From positions 1,695,501 through 1,759,500 of the forward strand of contig NZ_CP157794.1 of the NCBI RefSeq assembly GCF_040111675.1: a stretch of 64,000 bases of DNA, given 5' to 3'. Below the pieces are notes generated by a model. That model was not told the DNA's origin and searched no databases. It saw only the letters and a program-made list of their open reading frames with translations. The stretch comes from Salinarimonas sp. (GTDB lineage: Bacteria > Pseudomonadota > Alphaproteobacteria > Rhizobiales > Beijerinckiaceae). The position numbers were made by a program, and so were the translations under genes. This document shows positions 37,069 through 46,211 of this stretch, one piece after another (position 1 is the stretch's first letter; every line of letters starts with the position of its first letter).

Positions 37069-37226
37069 CTCCCCTCTCCCTCGTGGAGAGGGGTCGGGGG
37101 TGAGGGGCGCGCAGAACGCGCTCGACAGCAATGCCCCGCTGCCCCGCGGTCGAACGGGACTCGCAGCCCGTGGAGACTTGCCGGACGCCCCTCACCCCCA
37201 GCCCCTCTCCACGAGGGAGAGGGGAG
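37069..37226. repeat. Inverted-repeat element downstream of murI
   Basis: The arms (37069-37108 and 37188-37226) contain CTCCCTCGTGGAGAGGGG and CCCCTCTCCACGAGGGAG with GGGGGTGAGGGG/CCCCTCACCCCC. They face each other across 79 bases. The 321-base gap between murI and the next gene holds this element and nothing else recognisable. The type differs from the REP-like elements elsewhere in the window. Confidence 0.78.
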
Positions 37227-37345
37227 TGCGTCGGCGGCCAGCATCATGCAGTCGCCCGGACGTCTGGGCGCGCCCTCCGCCGGCCGGGGCTGGCCATCCC
37301 CGCCTCGCCCGTGCGACAAGGGGACTTTCCCGACGAGGTGCCCCG

Positions 37346-37999
37346 ATGGCGGATACGGAACCCAGGCTCGGCGCGGCGATCGTGCCGGTGACGCCCTTCC
37401 AGCAGAATTGCGCGGTGCTGTTCGCCCGCGACACAATGCGCGGCGTCGTGGTCGATCCCGGCGGCGACGTGCCGAACATCCTCGAGGCGATCCGCCAGAC
37501 CGGCGCGACCATCGAGGCGATCCTCCTCACCCACGGCCATGTCGACCACGTCGCCGGCGTCGAGGACCTGCGCGATACGCTGAAGGTCCCCGTCATCGGC
37601 CCGCACAGCGCCGACGCCTTCCTGATGGACGAGACGCTCCCCGCCACGGCGCAGGCCTACGGGCTGCCGCCGGCGCGGCCGGTGAAGCCGGATCGCTGGC
37701 TCGACGAGGGCGACACGGTGGAGATCGGCGGCATCGCCTTCGACGTGCTGCACACGCCCGGCCACTCGCCCGGCAGCCTCACCTACGTCTCGAAGCCGGA
37801 CCGCTTCGCGCTGGTCGGCGACGTGCTCTTCGCCGGCTCGATCGGCCGCACCGACCTGCCCGGCGGCGACCACGAGCAGCTGATCGTCACGATCGAGACC
37901 AAGCTCCTGCCGCTCGGCGACGACATCGCCTTCCTGTGCGGGCACGGGCCGATGTCGACCTTCGGGCGCGAGGCGCAGTCGAACCCCTTCCTCGCCTGA
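37346..37999 (+). CDS. MBL-fold hydrolase, YcbL/glyoxalase II-like
   Basis: A 217-residue metallo-beta-lactamase-fold protein. The metal motif is THGHVDHVAG at about residues 58-67, with further ligands in HTPGHSPGS, LVGDVLF and CGHGP near the end. The layout matches the short YcbL-type glyoxalase II-like hydrolases that lack the glutathione-binding C-terminal domain. It probably hydrolyses a thioester such as a glutathione conjugate, but the substrate is inference. The gene begins after the inverted-repeat element. The threonine dehydratase gene follows after 11 bases. Confidence 0.9.
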   Translation: MADTEPRLGAAIVPVTPFQQNCAVLFARDTMRGVVVDPGGDVPNILEAIRQTGATIEAILLTHGHVDHVAGVEDLRDTLKVPVIGPHSADAFLMDETLPATAQAYGLPPARPVKPDRWLDEGDTVEIGGIAFDVLHTPGHSPGSLTYVSKPDRFALVGDVLFAGSIGRTDLPGGDHEQLIVTIETKLLPLGDDIAFLCGHGPMSTFGREAQSNPFLA

Positions 38000-38010
38000 G
38001 GGCCCGAGCC

Positions 38011-39252
38011 ATGACCTACGCGGTGAGCCCCGACGACGTGCGCGCCGCGGCGCGGACGATCGCGCCGCACGTGCTGCGCACGCCCCTCGTCGCCGCCCCG
38101 CGCCTCTCGGCGCTGCTCGGAGCGCGGCTCTCGCTCAAGCTCGAGACGATGCAGCCCACCGGCGCCTTCAAGGAGCGCGGGGCGGCGAACCGGCTCGCGG
38201 CGCTCGACGAGGAGGAGCGCGCGCGCGGCGTCGTCGCGATGTCGGCGGGCAACCACGCCCAGGCCGTCGCCTACCACGCCGCCCGGCTCGGGACGCCGGC
38301 GACCATCGTCATGCCCGAGGGCACGCCGCTGGTGAAGGTCGAGAACACCCGCTCGCACGGCGCCCGCGTCGTCCTCTTCGGCGAGACGGTGGCTGAGGCG
38401 GAGACCGAGGCGCGGCGGCTCGCCGAGGCGCAGAGCCTCGTCTTCGTCCACCCCTACGACGATGCCCGCGTCATCGCGGGGCAGGGCACGATCGCCCTCG
38501 AGATGCTGGAGGAGGCGCCCGATCTCGAGCTTCTCGTCGTGCCCATCGGCGGGGGCGGGCTCGCCTCCGGCATGGCCGTCGCGGCGAAGGCGATCCGGCC
38601 GCAGATCCGCGTCGTCGGCGTCGAGGCGCGGCTCTACCCGTCCTTCCGCAACGCCATCCACGGCGAGACGCTGCCGGTGGGCGGAGCGACGCTCGCCGAG
38701 GGCATCGCGGTCAAGCGCCCCGGCGGGCTGACGCTGCCCATCGTGCGCGACCTCGTCGACGAGATCGTGCTGGTCAACGAGCCCGAGATCGAGCGCGCGG
38801 TGAACCTGTGCGCCACGCACCAGCGCATCATGGTGGAAGGCGCCGGCGCCGCCGGCATCGCCGCCATGCTGGCGCGCCCCGAGCTGTTCCACGGGCGCGA
38901 CGTCGGCGTCGTGATCTGCGGCGGCAACATCGACCCGCGCATCCTCGCCTCGGTGATGGTGCGCGAGCTCGAGCGCGACGAGCGCATCGTCTCCTTCCGG
39001 ATCTATTCCTACGATCGGCCCGGCCTGCTCGGGCGTGTGGCGAGTAGATTGGGCGAGCTCGGGGCCAACATCCTGGAAGTTTCGCACGGGCGTCTCTATC
39101 TCGATGTTCCCGCCAAGGGCGTGACGGTGGACGTCACGATCGAGACGCGGGGCGCGGCGCACACCGCGGAGGTGCTCGCCGCGCTCGCGCGGGACGGCTA
39201 CGCGCCGACCCGCATCGACCCGCGGGGCCTGTCCACGATGGCCCCGTCCTGA
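38011..39252 (+). CDS. Threonine ammonia-lyase (threonine/serine dehydratase)
   Basis: A 413-residue pyridoxal-phosphate enzyme. The PLP Lys is in PTGAFKERGAANRL (about residue 50). The phosphate-binding glycines are in IGGGGLASGMAVAAK. The segment AMSAGNHAQAVAYHAA is the usual loop of the family. The C-terminal about 75 residues form one ACT-like domain (DRPGLLGRVASRLGELGANILEV) that could sense an amino acid. It converts threonine to 2-oxobutanoate and ammonia, for isoleucine synthesis or for catabolism. The single short ACT domain fits the short, catabolic-type or Corynebacterium-like form more than E. coli IlvA, which has two ACT domains. It directly follows the MBL gene. Confidence 0.9.
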   Translation: MTYAVSPDDVRAAARTIAPHVLRTPLVAAPRLSALLGARLSLKLETMQPTGAFKERGAANRLAALDEEERARGVVAMSAGNHAQAVAYHAARLGTPATIVMPEGTPLVKVENTRSHGARVVLFGETVAEAETEARRLAEAQSLVFVHPYDDARVIAGQGTIALEMLEEAPDLELLVVPIGGGGLASGMAVAAKAIRPQIRVVGVEARLYPSFRNAIHGETLPVGGATLAEGIAVKRPGGLTLPIVRDLVDEIVLVNEPEIERAVNLCATHQRIMVEGAGAAGIAAMLARPELFHGRDVGVVICGGNIDPRILASVMVRELERDERIVSFRIYSYDRPGLLGRVASRLGELGANILEVSHGRLYLDVPAKGVTVDVTIETRGAAHTAEVLAALARDGYAPTRIDPRGLSTMAPS

Positions 39253-39279
39253 CAGGAGCCGGGAGGGCGCCGCAGAGCG

Positions 39280-39786
39280 ATGAGCACGATCGATCGAAAC
39301 CGGGACGTTCCGCACGAGGACCTGCCCACGCCCCGCCCGGGCGCCGAGATCCGCATCGCCACAGACGGCGTGCTGACCCGCCGCGCGCTCGCCTTCTGCC
39401 TCGACCTGATCGTGATCGGGGCGCTGGTCATCCTGTTCTCGCTGGCGATCCTGATCCTGGGCTTCCTCACGTTCGGGCTCGCCTGGCTGCTCTTCGCGAT
39501 CCTGATCCCCGCCATGGGTCTCCTCTACAGCGCGATGACCGTCGGTGGCCCGCACCAGGCGACGATCGGCATGCGGATGATGGGCCTGCGCGTCTGGCGC
39601 GCGGCCTCGACGGCGCGCGTCGACCCGCTGACGGCGGGCGTGCACGCGCTCCTGTTCTGGCTCGCCACCTCGACCTTCGTGCTCTGGCTCCTCGATGTGA
39701 TCATCGGCTTCGCGCGCGACGACCGGCGGGTGGGCCACGACCTCCTGGTCGACGTGATCGTCACGCGGGCGGATACCGTACCCTGA
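39280..39786 (+). CDS. RDD-family membrane protein
   Basis: A 168-residue protein with a soluble N-terminal 30 residues, then an RDD domain: VLTRRALAFCLDLIVIGALVI at about 28-50, a second membrane segment, a GGPHQATIGMRMMGLRVW turn, and a third segment before GFARDDRRVGHDLLVDV. The conserved Arg and the paired Asp of RDD proteins are present (TRRAL; CLDL). The function is unknown; some relatives affect transport. RDD genes often sit beside bpt in alphaproteobacteria, as here. Confidence 0.85.
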   Translation: MSTIDRNRDVPHEDLPTPRPGAEIRIATDGVLTRRALAFCLDLIVIGALVILFSLAILILGFLTFGLAWLLFAILIPAMGLLYSAMTVGGPHQATIGMRMMGLRVWRAASTARVDPLTAGVHALLFWLATSTFVLWLLDVIIGFARDDRRVGHDLLVDVIVTRADTVP

Positions 39787-39906
39787 TCGCCCGGAGATTG
39801 TTCGCCTGCTTCGCATGGTCGCGAGGCGAAAGCGCTTGTTGGCGCGAACGGGAATGGTATCGTTGACGAGAGCCGCCCGGACGCGCTTCCCCGAGGTCTG
39901 ACCCGC

Positions 39907-40656
39907 GTGACGAGCCATTCCCGCGAAACGCCGCAATTCTTCCTGACGGCGCCCTCGCCCTGCCCCTACCTTCCCGGCCAGGAGGAGCGGAAGGTGTTCA
40001 CGCACCTGGTGGGGCGCCGGGCCGGCGAGCTCAACGACATTCTCACCCATGGCGGGTTTCGTCGCTCGCAGACGATCGCCTACCGGCCCGCGTGCGAGAC
40101 CTGCCGCGCCTGCGTCTCGGTGCGCGTGCCCGTGGACGGGTTCGAGCCCTCGCGCAGCTTCAAGCGCATCCTCAAGGCGAACGCCGATCTCGTCGGGACG
40201 GTGGGGGTCAACCAGGCGACGAGCGACCAGTACTCGCTCTTCCGCCGCTATCTCGACAGCCGCCATGCCGACGGCGGCATGATCGACATGACCGTGCTCG
40301 ACTACGCCATGATGGTCGAGGACAGCCATATCGAGACGCGCGTCGTGGAATATCGGCGCCGTGGGCCGGACACCTTCATCAACGGCCGCGGCGCGGGCCC
40401 GCTGATCGCGGTGTGCCTCACGGACGTCCTCGCGGACGGGCTGTCGATGGTCTATTCGTTCTACGATCCCGACATGGCCGACCGGTCGCTGGGCAGCTTC
40501 GTCATCCTCGACCACATCGCCCGCGCCAGGCAGATGGGCCTGCCCTACGTCTATCTCGGCTATTGGGTCGAAGGCTCCCGCAAGATGGCCTACAAGGCCC
40601 GCTTCATGCCGCAGGAGCGGCTCCTGTCGCAGGGCTGGGTGCGGGTGGAGGAGTAG
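39907..40656 (+). CDS. bpt: Aspartate/glutamate leucyltransferase
   Basis: A 249-residue aminoacyl-tRNA protein transferase. Start is GTG at 39907. Motifs are [18 protein letters not shown] near the N-terminus, [18 protein letters not shown] with Cys residues, and [16 protein letters not shown] in the GNAT-like C-terminal half. The ending is [20 protein letters not shown]. Bpt transfers leucine from tRNA to proteins with acidic N-termini, marking them for ClpAP degradation. The length is normal. It lies 120 bases after the RDD gene. Confidence 0.94.
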   Translation: MTSHSRETPQFFLTAPSPCPYLPGQEERKVFTHLVGRRAGELNDILTHGGFRRSQTIAYRPACETCRACVSVRVPVDGFEPSRSFKRILKANADLVGTVGVNQATSDQYSLFRRYLDSRHADGGMIDMTVLDYAMMVEDSHIETRVVEYRRRGPDTFINGRGAGPLIAVCLTDVLADGLSMVYSFYDPDMADRSLGSFVILDHIARARQMGLPYVYLGYWVEGSRKMAYKARFMPQERLLSQGWVRVEE

Positions 40657-40701
40657 GCGGCGCGCACGCCGCCCACCGTGTGGCTACGGGTCGCGCCGCC
40701 C

Positions 40702-41547
40702 TCAGGCCGCCTGCGCCGGCGCGGGCTCCACGACCCGGCGATACAGCCGCCAGGTGGCGTGGCCGAGCGCCGGCAGCACGATCAGCAGCCCGAGGAAGAA
40801 GGGCACGATCGCGAGCACCAGCGCGGCCACGATGAAGGCCGCCCAGCCGAGCATGGGCTTGGGGTTCGTCACCACCGCCTTCACCGAGGTGATCATCGCC
40901 GTGATGAAGTCGACGTCCCGGTCGAGCAGGAGCGGGAACGACACCACCGTCAGCGAGAACAGGGCCGCGGCGAGGAGAGCGCCGATGACGTTGCCGACGG
41001 CGAGGAACATCAGACCCTCGGTCGTCGTGAAGACCACGGTGAGGAACTCGCCCAGGCTCGCGAAGGACTGGAAGCCCAGGAAGATCGCCAGCAGCAGGCG
41101 CACCTGGTACATCCACACGATCATCACGAACAGCGTGACGAACGCCATCCAGCCGAGCTCGCGCTTCGACTGGCTGAAGACCACGCCCAGCACCGGCCCG
41201 AAGGCCAGCGCCTCCCCGGCCTCGCGGCGGCGGGAGACCTCGTAGAGCCCCACCGCCACGAACGGGCCGATGAGGGCGAAGCCGGCGGCGAGCGGATAGG
41301 CGAGATAACCCATGCCGCTATAGGCCGTGAGGAGGACGATCGCGATCCCGCCCAGCGCGTAGACCGCGCCGAAGAACAGGCCGTACTGGGGCGCGGCCCG
41401 GAAGTCGCTCAGGCCCTCGGAGAGGGCGGCGCGGACGTCGTCCTGGGTGATCTCGCGCACCACGGGCTCGTACGCGCGGCGTGCGGGCTCCTCGGCGGAG
41501 CCTTCCGCAGGCGTCGCGCCGAGATCGGCGTCGGTGGTGTCGGCCAT
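40702..41547 (-). CDS. DUF2189-like integral membrane protein
   Basis: A 281-residue protein starting MADTTDADLGATP. The N-terminal 60 residues are acidic and soluble, ending in the conserved-looking REITQDDVRAALSEGLSDFRAAPQYGLFFG. About six membrane helices then follow, with paired GF-A-LIGPFVAVGLYEVSRRREAGE and PMLGWAAFIVAALV segments. The architecture matches the DUF2189 family. No biochemical role is known. It converges with bpt and is divergent from the helix-turn-helix gene. Confidence 0.8.
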   Translation of the reverse strand: MADTTDADLGATPAEGSAEEPARRAYEPVVREITQDDVRAALSEGLSDFRAAPQYGLFFGAVYALGGIAIVLLTAYSGMGYLAYPLAAGFALIGPFVAVGLYEVSRRREAGEALAFGPVLGVVFSQSKRELGWMAFVTLFVMIVWMYQVRLLLAIFLGFQSFASLGEFLTVVFTTTEGLMFLAVGNVIGALLAAALFSLTVVSFPLLLDRDVDFITAMITSVKAVVTNPKPMLGWAAFIVAALVLAIVPFFLGLLIVLPALGHATWRLYRRVVEPAPAQAA

Positions 41548-41683
41548 GGCGTTCCCTTCGTCTTGGCTTCTTTGCTCGGTTGCCGTTCGAACTCGGGGGA
41601 GACGCGAGGATGGCCGATTTTTCCGCGCGCGGCTAGACTGGTTATGCTGCGAGCGCGCGCGGACGCGCAAGACCGGGGGTAAG

Positions 41684-42061
41684 GTGCCGTTTCGGGAGAT
41701 CACCAAGGAAGAGGCCCGCCTCGCCTTCTGCCGCGAGGCGACCGAGGAGGGGGCGAACGTCACGGAATGCTGCGCGCGCTACGGCGTCTCGCGGACGACC
41801 GGCTATCTCTGGCTCGCGCGCTACAAGGAAGAGGGCGCGGCGGGGCTGAAGGACCGCTCGCGTCGTCCGAGACGGCACGCCCGTGCGAGCCCGCCGGAGA
41901 CGGTCGCCCGCGTCGTCGCGGCGAGACAGGCGCATCCGGCGCTCGGGCCGCGCAAGCTGCGCGAGATCCTCCTCGCCGAGCACGGGTCCGCTCCGGCCGC
42001 CTCGACCATCGACGCCATCCTGCGCAGCGAAGGCGTGCCGGGACCGCGCGCGGACCGCTGA
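41684..42061 (+). CDS. Helix-turn-helix protein resembling the IS481 transposase N-terminus
   Basis: A 125-residue protein. The GTG start (VPFREITKEEARLAFCREA) follows a GGGGGTAAG ribosome site. A winged helix-turn-helix spans about 10-60, with NVTECCARYGVSRTTGYLWL, followed by GAAGLKDRSRRPRRHA and a second helical part, HPALGPRKLREIL and ASTIDAIL. This order is that of the DNA-binding half of IS481/IS3-type transposases. The catalytic DDE domain is absent and the gene stops cleanly. No terminal repeats were seen. It may be a remnant or a domesticated DNA-binding protein. Confidence 0.78.
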   Translation: MPFREITKEEARLAFCREATEEGANVTECCARYGVSRTTGYLWLARYKEEGAAGLKDRSRRPRRHARASPPETVARVVAARQAHPALGPRKLREILLAEHGSAPAASTIDAILRSEGVPGPRADR

Positions 42062-42067
42062 TCGCGG

Positions 42068-42271
42068 TCAGTGCAGGCGGCGGCTCGCGACGATGCGCAC
42101 GGGCGCGGGCTGCGGCTTCAGCATGCTCCAGGCGAGGCGGTCGAGCGCGATGGCGCGACGCGCGACATCGCGGGCGCGGGCGGCGAAGCCCTCGTCGCGC
42201 AGGATGCGCGCCTGCTTGACCATCACCCGGGCGAGGTCGAGGAGGGTACGTGCGTTCTGACGGGTCTGCAT
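42068..42271 (-). CDS. Small conserved-looking protein of unknown function
   Basis: A 67-residue predicted protein starting MQTRQNARTLLDLARVMVKQ. It is almost entirely helical, with alternating Leu/Val and Arg/Asp (LARVMVKQARILRDEGFAARARDVARRAIALDRLAW), and ends VRIVASRRLH. It converges tail to tail with the helix-turn-helix gene. I do not recognise the family. Support is the helical amphipathic pattern and codon use, and the longer open frame upstream looks non-coding. Confidence 0.5.
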   Translation of the reverse strand: MQTRQNARTLLDLARVMVKQARILRDEGFAARARDVARRAIALDRLAWSMLKPQPAPVRIVASRRLH

Positions 42272-42485
42272 CTGTCCGGTCTCCGTAGGTCGGGACGCGC
42301 GAGGCGCGCTCGACCTGTCTTCGCCAGTCTGGACCCGTCCGCACCATCCGCCAAGCGATCTCGCGGACGATCGCATGGCGGCGTCGCGCCGCAGGCGCCC
42401 GCGCGGGGCGGGCCAGGGCAGGTCCGAGCCGCGCTGCGCTGCGTAAACCTCGCGAAGGCAAACCACTCGCTAGGAGCGTGGAAGC

Positions 42486-43439
42486 GTGGCTGTAGAAGGT
42501 ATCGAGCGCGTCGCGATCGTCGGCGCTGGACTGTCCGGCGTGATCGCCGCGCGCGATCTGGCGGTCGCCGGCTGCGCCGTTCACATTTTCGAGAAGAGCC
42601 GCGGCGCGGGCGGCCGGATGGCGACGCGCCGCGCCGAGGGCTTCGCGTTCGACCACGGCGCCCAGTATTTCAAGGCGCACGGGGCGGACTTCGCCGCCGA
42701 GATCGCGGCATGGCGGTCGCGCGGCTTCGCCACCTCCTGGGGGGAGGATCGCTTCGTCGGCCTCCCCGCGATGAACGCGCCGGTGAAGGCCCTCGCCGAC
42801 GGCCTGCCGCTGACGACCGGCTTCACGCTCGCGCGGATCGAAGGCGGGCCTGGGGCCTGGACGCTGCGCGCGGAGGAGGGTGCCGTGGCCGGCCCCTTCG
42901 ACGCCGTCCTCGTCTCCGCGCCCGCCCCGCAGACGGCGACGCTCCTCGCCGCCGCCGCGCCCGACCTGGCGCAGGCGGCTGGGAGAGCGCGCTACGCGCC
43001 CTGCCTGACCCTGATGCTCGCCTTCGAGCCGGACGACGTGCCGTCTCCTCTGGCCGTGCCGGAGAGGCCGGAGCACGCTGCGATCGCCTGGATCGCGGAG
43101 GACGGCACGAAGCCCGGCCGCCTCAGGGAGGGCGCGCGCCGCATCGTCGTCAATGCCACGCCCGAGTTTTCCCGCGCCCATCTGGAGGAGGCGCCGGACG
43201 CCATCGCCGAGGCGCTCCTCGCGGCGGTCGCGCCCCTGCTCGGCGCGACCGCCGCGCCCGTCCACGCCAAGGCGCATCGCTGGCGCTACGCCCTCGTCGA
43301 GGAGCCGGTCGGCCAGGCCTGCCTCTGGGACCCCGCGCGCGGCATCGGCGCCTGCGGCGACTGGTGCCTCGCCGGCCGGGTCGAGGCCGCCTTCGACTCC
43401 GGCCGGGCCCTCGCCCGCACCGTCCTCGGCGAGGGGTAA
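42486..43439 (+). CDS. FAD-dependent amine oxidase-like protein (renalase type)
   Basis: A 317-residue flavoprotein, GTG start. The dinucleotide fold is IERVAIVGAGLSGVIAARDLA. The second-strand motif is IFEKSRGAGGRMATRR, followed by FDHGAQYF, which is the flavin-binding trio of the renalase/NAD(P)-amine oxidase branch. The C-terminal flavin motif is GIGACGDWCLAGRVEAAFDSG. Such enzymes oxidise small substrates or isomerised NAD(P)H, and the true substrate here is unknown. The DUF393 gene follows 6 bases later. Confidence 0.87.
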   Translation: MAVEGIERVAIVGAGLSGVIAARDLAVAGCAVHIFEKSRGAGGRMATRRAEGFAFDHGAQYFKAHGADFAAEIAAWRSRGFATSWGEDRFVGLPAMNAPVKALADGLPLTTGFTLARIEGGPGAWTLRAEEGAVAGPFDAVLVSAPAPQTATLLAAAAPDLAQAAGRARYAPCLTLMLAFEPDDVPSPLAVPERPEHAAIAWIAEDGTKPGRLREGARRIVVNATPEFSRAHLEEAPDAIAEALLAAVAPLLGATAAPVHAKAHRWRYALVEEPVGQACLWDPARGIGACGDWCLAGRVEAAFDSGRALARTVLGEG

Positions 43440-43445
43440 GGCCGC

Positions 43446-43850
43446 ATGACGGAGAATCGCGCGACGCGAGACCACGCCGAGCGGGTGACCGTCTATTACG
43501 ACGGCGACTGCCCGCTCTGTCGCGCCGAGATCGGCCATTACCAGCGCTGCCGCGGCGCGGACGACGTCGCTTTCGTCGACGTCTCCCGGCCCGACGCCGA
43601 TCCCGGCCCCGATCTGCCGCGCGAGGCCGCGATGGCGCGGTTCCATGTGCGCGAGGCCGACGGCCGCCTGGTCTCCGGCGCCGCCGGCTTCGCCACCCTG
43701 TGGAGCGTGCTGCCCGGCTGGCGCCCGCTCGCCCGCATCGCACGATTGCCGGGTGTGCGCGCGCTGCTCGAGCTCGCCTATCGCGGCTTCCTGCCGGTGC
43801 GGCCGCATCTCGCGCGGATGGTGGGGCGGCTCGGCCGGGCGCGGGAATGA
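43446..43850 (+). CDS. DUF393 (DCC thiol-disulfide oxidoreductase family) protein
   Basis: A 134-residue protein with the family's opening VTVYYDGDCPLCRAEIGHY. This holds the D-x-x-C-P-L-C motif at about residues 20-27, whose two Cys form a thioredoxin-like redox pair. Later segments fit the family: DVSRPDADP, a MARFHVREADGRLVSGAAGFATLW strand region, and a helical end. Substrate proteins are unknown. It closes a two-gene unit with the flavoprotein. Confidence 0.88.
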   Translation: MTENRATRDHAERVTVYYDGDCPLCRAEIGHYQRCRGADDVAFVDVSRPDADPGPDLPREAAMARFHVREADGRLVSGAAGFATLWSVLPGWRPLARIARLPGVRALLELAYRGFLPVRPHLARMVGRLGRARE

Positions 43851-44026
43851 TCCGCTCCTGCGAGGTCGAACCTCACCGGAGACCAGTATCGAGAGCCGGC
43901 TGATGGCTGCTTCCGTAGCGTCCTGGTGCGCACGGAGACATTGACGCCGTATGTCCGGTCAACGGACCGTTCAGCTTTCTCCCGTAACCCTCGCTTGGGA
44001 CTTTTCGCCAGACGGGGGTTGAAGCC

Positions 44027-46102
44027 GTGATCCGTTCCGACAGCCGCGAGGACAGCGTTTCGAGCCGGCGCGCCGAGGGGCGCGCGCCGGGGCGTGCGGG
44101 AAGCGGGGGGCTCGGATTGAGGGGCCGCGTCGCGTCCGGCTTCGCCGCGATCCTGGTTCTCGCGGTGGGCGTCGCCCTGTTCGCCGCCTGGAACGTGGTC
44201 GGCCTCTCGCGGGAGTTCGACGCCTTCGCCGGCGTCTCCGCCGAGAGCCGGCGCGCGGAGGAGATCGATCGGTCTCTGACCCGGCTCGCCGTGCTGGTGC
44301 GCGACGAGCTCGAGAGCGAGAGCGCCGAGCGGGCGCAGACCATTTCCGACCTGCGCGCCGAGCTCCAGGCCGACCTCACCGAGACCCTCGCCGCCACCGC
44401 CGATCCGCAGCGCCGCGCGCTCGTCGAGGGCATCGCCGCGCGCTACGCGGAGTTCGGCGCGGGGCTCGACCGCCTGTTCGAGACCCGCGCGGCGCTGGAG
44501 GCCGTCACCGACGAGGTGATCGACCCGTCCGTCGCTGCGGTGATCCAGACCATGAACCTCGTCGTCTACTCGGCGACGATGGACCAGGACACCGCCACCG
44601 CCAACGGTCTCGCCATCGCCATGAAGGACATGCTGACGGCGCAGGTAGCGCTCGGGCGCTATCTCTCCGGGGCGGCCGACGACGCGCTGATGGCGGTCGG
44701 CAACATCGACACGGCGCTCAACAACACGACGCGCCTGCGCGACAACGTCACCCACGTCACCCGCAAGAACCAGCTCGGCGAGATCGTCGGGCACATGGAG
44801 GCCTTCAAGGCCGGCATCGCCGATGCGGTGGCGCTCTCCGACGAGCGCGCCGCCCTGCGCGCCTCCGTGCTGGGCGAGACCGAGCGCGCCGTCGCCGAGG
44901 CGACCGCCGCCATCTCCGCCGACGCGGCCCGCGAGGCGGCCTCCATCGGCGAGCGCACTAAGGCCGCCGCCAACGAGACGGCGATGCTGACCCTCGCCAC
45001 CTCGATCGGGCTCGCGCTGCTGGGCGCCGGTATCGCCGTGCTGATCGGCCGCTCCATCGCCCGCCCGGTCTCGGCGATGACGCAGGCCATGAACCGGCTG
45101 GCCGAGGGCGACACCACGGTCGCCGTGCCGGGCCGCGAGCGCCGCGACGAGATCGGCGCCATGGCGGCCGCCGTCGAGATCTTCCGCCAGAACGCCATCG
45201 AGCGCGAGCGCCTCGCCGGCGAGAGCGAGAGCGAGGCCCGGGCCCGCGCCGAGCGCCAGCGCGCCGTCGAGGGGCTGATCGGCGAGTTCCGCTCCAGCGT
45301 GGGCGCGGCGCTCCAGAGCGTCACCGCCAACATGGGCCAGATGCAGGCCAGCGCCGGCACCCTCACCGCCATCGCCGCCGAGACGTCGCGGCTCGCCGAG
45401 AGCACCGCCTCCGAGACCCACGAGAGCGCGCAGAACGCCACCGTCGCGGCGGAGGCGGCGGCGAGCCTCACCTCGGCGGTGGACGAGATCGCCCGCGCCG
45501 TGGGCTACACGACCGACGTCGTCACCCGCGCCACCCGCGCCGCCGACGACACCAACGGGCGCATCTCCGGCCTCGCCGACGCCGCCCAGCGCATCGGCGA
45601 CGTGGTCGACCTCATCCGCACCATCGCCGAGCAGACGAACCTCCTCGCGCTGAACGCCACCATCGAGGCGGCGCGCGCGGGCGAGGCCGGCAAGGGCTTC
45701 GCCGTCGTCGCCGGCGAGGTGAAGTCGCTCGCCGACCAGACGGCCCGCGCCACCGCCGAGATCGCCCAGCAGATCGCGGCGATCCAGTCCGAGACGGGCG
45801 AGGCGGTCTCCTCCATCGACCAGATCGCGCAGATCATGAAGGAGGTGAACCAGCACACCACCTCCATCGCCGCGGCCGTGGAGGAGCAGGGCGCCTCGAC
45901 GGGCGAGATCTCGCGCAACGTGCAGAAGGCCGCGCGCTCGAGCGAGGCGGTGGCCGAGACGATCGGCTCCGTCCAGGCCTCCACCGCCCGCACCACCGCC
46001 TCCGCCGACGAGGTGCTCGGCGCCTCCCGCACCGCCGCCGACGAGACCCGCCGGCTCTCGGAGACGATCGACCGCTTCCTGGAGCGCGTCGCGGCGGCGT
46101 GA
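44027..46102 (+). CDS. Methyl-accepting chemotaxis protein
   Basis: A 691-residue chemoreceptor with GTG start. A first membrane helix (about 38-57) is followed by a periplasmic helical sensor of about 270 residues. The second membrane helix lies around 328-347, then a HAMP domain ([20 protein letters not shown]) leads to the long cytoplasmic coiled coil. The signalling tip reads [21 protein letters not shown] followed by [18 protein letters not shown]. It senses an external signal and controls CheA. The ligand is unknown, and the helical sensor suggests a small-molecule four-helix domain. No C-terminal CheR-tether pentapeptide is seen. Confidence 0.94.
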   Translation: MIRSDSREDSVSSRRAEGRAPGRAGSGGLGLRGRVASGFAAILVLAVGVALFAAWNVVGLSREFDAFAGVSAESRRAEEIDRSLTRLAVLVRDELESESAERAQTISDLRAELQADLTETLAATADPQRRALVEGIAARYAEFGAGLDRLFETRAALEAVTDEVIDPSVAAVIQTMNLVVYSATMDQDTATANGLAIAMKDMLTAQVALGRYLSGAADDALMAVGNIDTALNNTTRLRDNVTHVTRKNQLGEIVGHMEAFKAGIADAVALSDERAALRASVLGETERAVAEATAAISADAAREAASIGERTKAAANETAMLTLATSIGLALLGAGIAVLIGRSIARPVSAMTQAMNRLAEGDTTVAVPGRERRDEIGAMAAAVEIFRQNAIERERLAGESESEARARAERQRAVEGLIGEFRSSVGAALQSVTANMGQMQASAGTLTAIAAETSRLAESTASETHESAQNATVAAEAAASLTSAVDEIARAVGYTTDVVTRATRAADDTNGRISGLADAAQRIGDVVDLIRTIAEQTNLLALNATIEAARAGEAGKGFAVVAGEVKSLADQTARATAEIAQQIAAIQSETGEAVSSIDQIAQIMKEVNQHTTSIAAAVEEQGASTGEISRNVQKAARSSEAVAETIGSVQASTARTTASADEVLGASRTAADETRRLSETIDRFLERVAAA

Positions 46103-46160
46103 TCGGGGGCGGCGACGTGAAGGTCGGGGCGGTCCTATGACCACCCTGTCGAGATGTCTC

Positions 46161-46189
46161 TTGCCAGATCACTGCTAGAGGGCTATATA
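46161..46189 (+). promoter_or_regulatory. Promoter of the toxin-antitoxin pair
   Basis: TTGCCA (46161-46166), 17 bases, TATATA (46184-46189). This is the closest sigma70 match in the window. It lies just upstream of the ATG at 46212, and a longer open frame would place it inside coding sequence. Confidence 0.7.
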
Positions 46190-46211
46190 GCTTCAAAGGC
46201 GTATCTTGCTC

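Noticed and set aside
37025..37345. A small gene between murI and the MBL-fold gene
   Set aside because: The gap is filled by an inverted-repeat element, and the frames crossing it have no start or codon support.
41684..42061. Complete insertion sequence
   Set aside because: No DDE domain, terminal repeats or target duplication were seen around the helix-turn-helix gene.
46154..46211. Extending the toxin gene upstream to ATG 46154
   Set aside because: It would place a near-consensus promoter inside the gene and adds residues that do not fit the toxin family.
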